Assembly (NCBI GenBank): GCA_028822375.1
Contig: JAPKDW010000016.1
Span: 1 to 33,860 of the forward strand
Reading direction: 5' to 3'
Origin: Opitutaceae bacterium
GTDB lineage: Bacteria; Verrucomicrobiota; Verrucomicrobiia; Opitutales; Opitutaceae
DNA length: 33,860 nt
A model generated the notes under the pieces. It did not search any database, was not told the DNA's origin, and was given only the letters and a program-made list of their open reading frames with translations. Positions 31,704 to 33,860 of the stretch are shown here, one piece after another. Every line of letters begins with the position of its first letter. Within the stretch, counting starts at the first letter, position 1. A program made the translations under genes and the position numbers.

Positions 31704-33860
31704 ACCACTTGGGCAGCGCAAAACAATAGTAGCTATCGCCGGATCGCGTTTGCAGCTTGCCGCCTCCTCCGCCTGCGATGACGACGTATTGGCGACCATC
31801 TATTTCAAAGGTTGCGGGTGTGGCGTATCCAGCGCCTTCCATCTGATACTGCCAAAGCTGCTCTCCTGTCATCTTGTCGAAAGCCCGAAAACGTTCGTCT
31901 TTAGTTGCCCCAATAAAGACAAGTCCACCTGCAGTGACAACGGGGCCTCCGATATTGAATGTCCCCGTAGTCTCGAATCCTTGCGCTTCCAATTCTGGAT
32001 ACGTTCCCAAGGGAACCTGCCAGCGAATCTCTCCTTGATTCAAATCGATTGCATTAAGCGTTCCCCATGGACGTTTATTAATCGGATAACCATCCGAATC
32101 GTGAAAATCATGATGCCCAGTACTCACCCAAGGAATATCTCCAGACCAAGTGAAATCCACATTCTCCGTTGCCACTCGTTCTTTGCTATCTCGGTCGAAT
32201 AAAAACGTAATTATCGCTCGTTTCTCGATTTCGGAAAACGTGGCAAATGATGGCATCTGGCCCTTACCTGTATTTAGGATCTCCAAAACGCTCTCGCGCG
32301 TTGAACGCGAAGCAACCGTTAATAGATCCGGCAGAGCCTGACCCACAACTGCAACGCTAGCCTTCTGTCCATGGCAAGTAGAACAAATCGCCTGATAGAT
32401 CCGCTCTCCTAAATCCGACAAACGAATATAATCCTCTACCTTCGTTTCTCTCATCGATATCCACTCAGCTTCATTGCTCGCATTGATGTACAACAAATTG
32501 CTTTCAGGATCGAACGCAGCCCCCGGCCATTCCGATCCACCGTTGAACTGCGGTAACATAACCAACTTTTCAACTCCCGGCGGCGTAAACAGTTCACCCA
32601 GCTTCATGCCCTTCAGTTGCTCCAAAACAACCGACCGCGACTCATCCGAGAGATCCGTAACATCATCCAATGAAAAGCCCTGCAAGGCGTACGCAGGTGG
32701 TTTCAAAGGGAACGGCTGAGTCGGCGAACTCGCTTCGCCGGGGATCGAAGACTGAGGAACCGGTCGCTCTTCAACGCCGAATATCGGCTCACCGGTCTCG
32801 CGATCCAAAACGAATAAATGTCCCATCTTCGTCGGCTGGGCAACCGCGTCAATTTGGCGTCCATCCTTTTCGAGCGTGACCAAGGTTGGAGCCGTTGGCA
32901 GATCGAAATCCCATACGTCGTGATGCACCGTTTGAAAATGCCAAACCCGCTCGCCTGTAGCCGCATCCAAGGCGAGTACGCTATTGGCAAAAAGATTGTT
33001 CCCTACTCGATTGCCACCCCAGTGATCGTAAGACGCGGAACCCGTACCCATAAAGACAATGCCGCGTTCCAAGTCCAAGGTCAGCCCACCCCAGGCATTC
33101 GCCCCGCCAACGACTTTATACGAATCAGGCGACCACGTTTCATAACCAACTTCGCCAGGATGCGGTACCGTATGAAAAATCCACCGACGCTCGCCAGTAC
33201 GAACATCGAATGCACGCAAATGCCCCGGCGCTCCTTGATTCGGCCCCTCGCCAACGCTCGTCCCCAATATAATCAGATCCTGATAGACTATTCCTGGCGC
33301 CCGAGAGGAAACCGTGCGCAAAATGCCGTCGCTATCTAAGCCAACGCGCAAATCCATTTTCCCTCCAGCGCCAAACGACTCGACTAGTTTGCCATTCTTC
33401 GCGTTCAAGCAATAGTAGTAATTTCCAGCGCCATAATAGATTCGTTTATCGTCGCCATCCTTCCAATACAGAAAACCACGTGTATTACCCGATCCAGATT
33501 GCCCTTCCCACGGATCGAATGTCCAAATCGGCTTGCCTGTGGTCGCTTCCAAGGCAATCGCCTTTTGCCCGGGTGTCGCCACAAACATAATCCCATCCGC
33601 AATGATCGGGTTGAATTGCATCGTGGAACGCTTCCCCTCTTTCATGTCAGGAACTCGAAAACGCCAGACCAACTCCAGCGCTTGCACATTCGAACGATTA
33701 ATTTGGTCCAAGCTCGAATACTTCGTGCTGCCTAGGTCACCACCGTAAACCTGCCATTCTCGATCGCTGGATCGCGGATCTTCTTCGGCCATGAGAGAAC
33801 TCAGAAACGCCGTTGCCAGCCATAATACAGCAAATCTAAACCGAAGCTCGAAGGGTCTCT
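31702..33860 (-). CDS. PQQ-dependent dehydrogenase with inserted cytochrome c domain (5' end outside the window)
   Basis: An exported quinoprotein, partial. The frame stays open to 33860 without a start codon; before the internal Met at 33792 it encodes RFRFAVLWLATAFLSSLMA, a signal peptide with cleavage near LMA/EEDP, so the true start lies beyond the window. At least 718 residues. Propeller blades show the PQQ tryptophan-docking pattern (AIALEATTGKPIWTFDP, LRAFDVRTGERRWIFHT, VLALDAATGERVWHFQT, NAIDLNQGEIRWQVPLG, FRAFDKMTGEQLWQYQ). A class I cytochrome c is inserted between late blades: heme motif CSTCH at 32371-32385, distal Met probably in GQMPSF. Probably oxidises a sugar or alcohol in the periplasm. 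Confidence 0.9.
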   Translation of the reverse strand, partial: RPFELRFRFAVLWLATAFLSSLMAEEDPRSSDREWQVYGGDLGSTKYSSLDQINRSNVQALELVWRFRVPDMKEGKRSTMQFNPIIADGIMFVATPGQKAIALEATTGKPIWTFDPWEGQSGSGNTRGFLYWKDGDDKRIYYGAGNYYYCLNAKNGKLVESFGAGGKMDLRVGLDSDGILRTVSSRAPGIVYQDLIILGTSVGEGPNQGAPGHLRAFDVRTGERRWIFHTVPHPGEVGYETWSPDSYKVVGGANAWGGLTLDLERGIVFMGTGSASYDHWGGNRVGNNLFANSVLALDAATGERVWHFQTVHHDVWDFDLPTAPTLVTLEKDGRQIDAVAQPTKMGHLFVLDRETGEPIFGVEERPVPQSSIPGEASSPTQPFPLKPPAYALQGFSLDDVTDLSDESRSVVLEQLKGMKLGELFTPPGVEKLVMLPQFNGGSEWPGAAFDPESNLLYINASNEAEWISMRETKVEDYIRLSDLGERIYQAICSTCHGQKASVAVVGQALPDLLTVASRSTRESVLEILNTGKGQMPSFATFSEIEKRAIITFLFDRDSKERVATENVDFTWSGDIPWVSTGHHDFHDSDGYPINKRPWGTLNAIDLNQGEIRWQVPLGTYPELEAQGFETTGTFNIGGPVVTAGGLVFIGATKDERFRAFDKMTGEQLWQYQMEGAGYATPATFEIDGRQYVVIAGGGGGKLQTRSGDSYYCFALPKW

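Overview
The window looks like chromosomal DNA of a Gram-negative bacterium. It is probably a member of the Verrucomicrobiota, possibly class Opitutia. This is inferred from the mix of families: a Tat-exported Gfo/Idh/MocA oxidoreductase, a PQQ dehydrogenase with an inserted cytochrome c, a Tat/lipobox PhoX-like protein, and a gene fragment with the 'ESS-D-W ... FFRI' C-terminal signature common in Verrucomicrobiota secreted proteins. No phylogenetic marker strong enough to fix the genus is present. Hardly any start codon is preceded by a Shine-Dalgarno sequence.

Layout. 1-303: tRNA-Ser(GCU) on the minus strand with a partial tandem duplication of its 3' end and terminator. 468-3137: a coiled-coil membrane protein, a SAM methyltransferase, the ribosomal pair rplU-rpmA and a tail-anchored hypothetical protein. 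3291-6280 (minus): a cassette of ketoacyl-ACP synthase, acyl carrier protein and a CrtI-like flavin oxidoreductase, with a terminator-like hairpin inside it. 6365-8266: galE and a LuxR-type response regulator. 8303-9655 (minus): ybaB-recR-HPt, which puts a phosphotransfer protein in a recombination-repair operon convergent with the response regulator. 9748-13190: a YeeZ-like NAD-binding protein divergent from a disulfide oxidoreductase, then an M42 aminopeptidase. 13198-14964 (minus): maf and a TonB/TolA-like protein. 15421-18449: glutamine-dependent NAD synthetase and hemL. 18855-22692: tatC (minus) and pyruvate phosphate dikinase. 22836-24614: a degenerate ORF carrying an in-frame palindromic insertion, then hflX. 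24670-28876: PhoX-like protein, NHL/SMP-30 protein and an ABC-F ATPase. 28935-33860 (minus): Gfo/Idh/MocA oxidoreductase, an HTH-metallo-beta-lactamase fusion and a PQQ quinoprotein that runs off the window.

Most genes are housekeeping. The unusual content lies between them, in several families of small palindromic or MITE-like repeats: (i) elements bounded by CTCTAAGAG with GTTTAATAAGTC ends and a large REP-type hairpin inside (18.4-18.8 kb and 31.4-31.7 kb); (ii) a second element with GCGTCAACTTAACT ends, found inside hairpins at 15.1 kb and 31.4 kb, the latter with a perfect 10-bp target duplication; (iii) an 18-bp GGTAGCGGCCGA box at three sites; (iv) an 87-bp palindromic element in frame in an ORF at 23.0 kb, flanked by a 12-bp near-perfect direct repeat; (v) similar ~93-bp leaders that end exactly at the start codons of hemL and hflX.

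Functionally, tatC serves Tat export, and two proteins here (PhoX-like and Gfo/Idh/MocA) carry twin-arginine signals. The KAS-ACP-oxidoreductase cassette is the best candidate for an uncharacterised pathway, probably making a modified acyl or polyene product. No defence system, CRISPR array, prophage or complete insertion sequence was seen.
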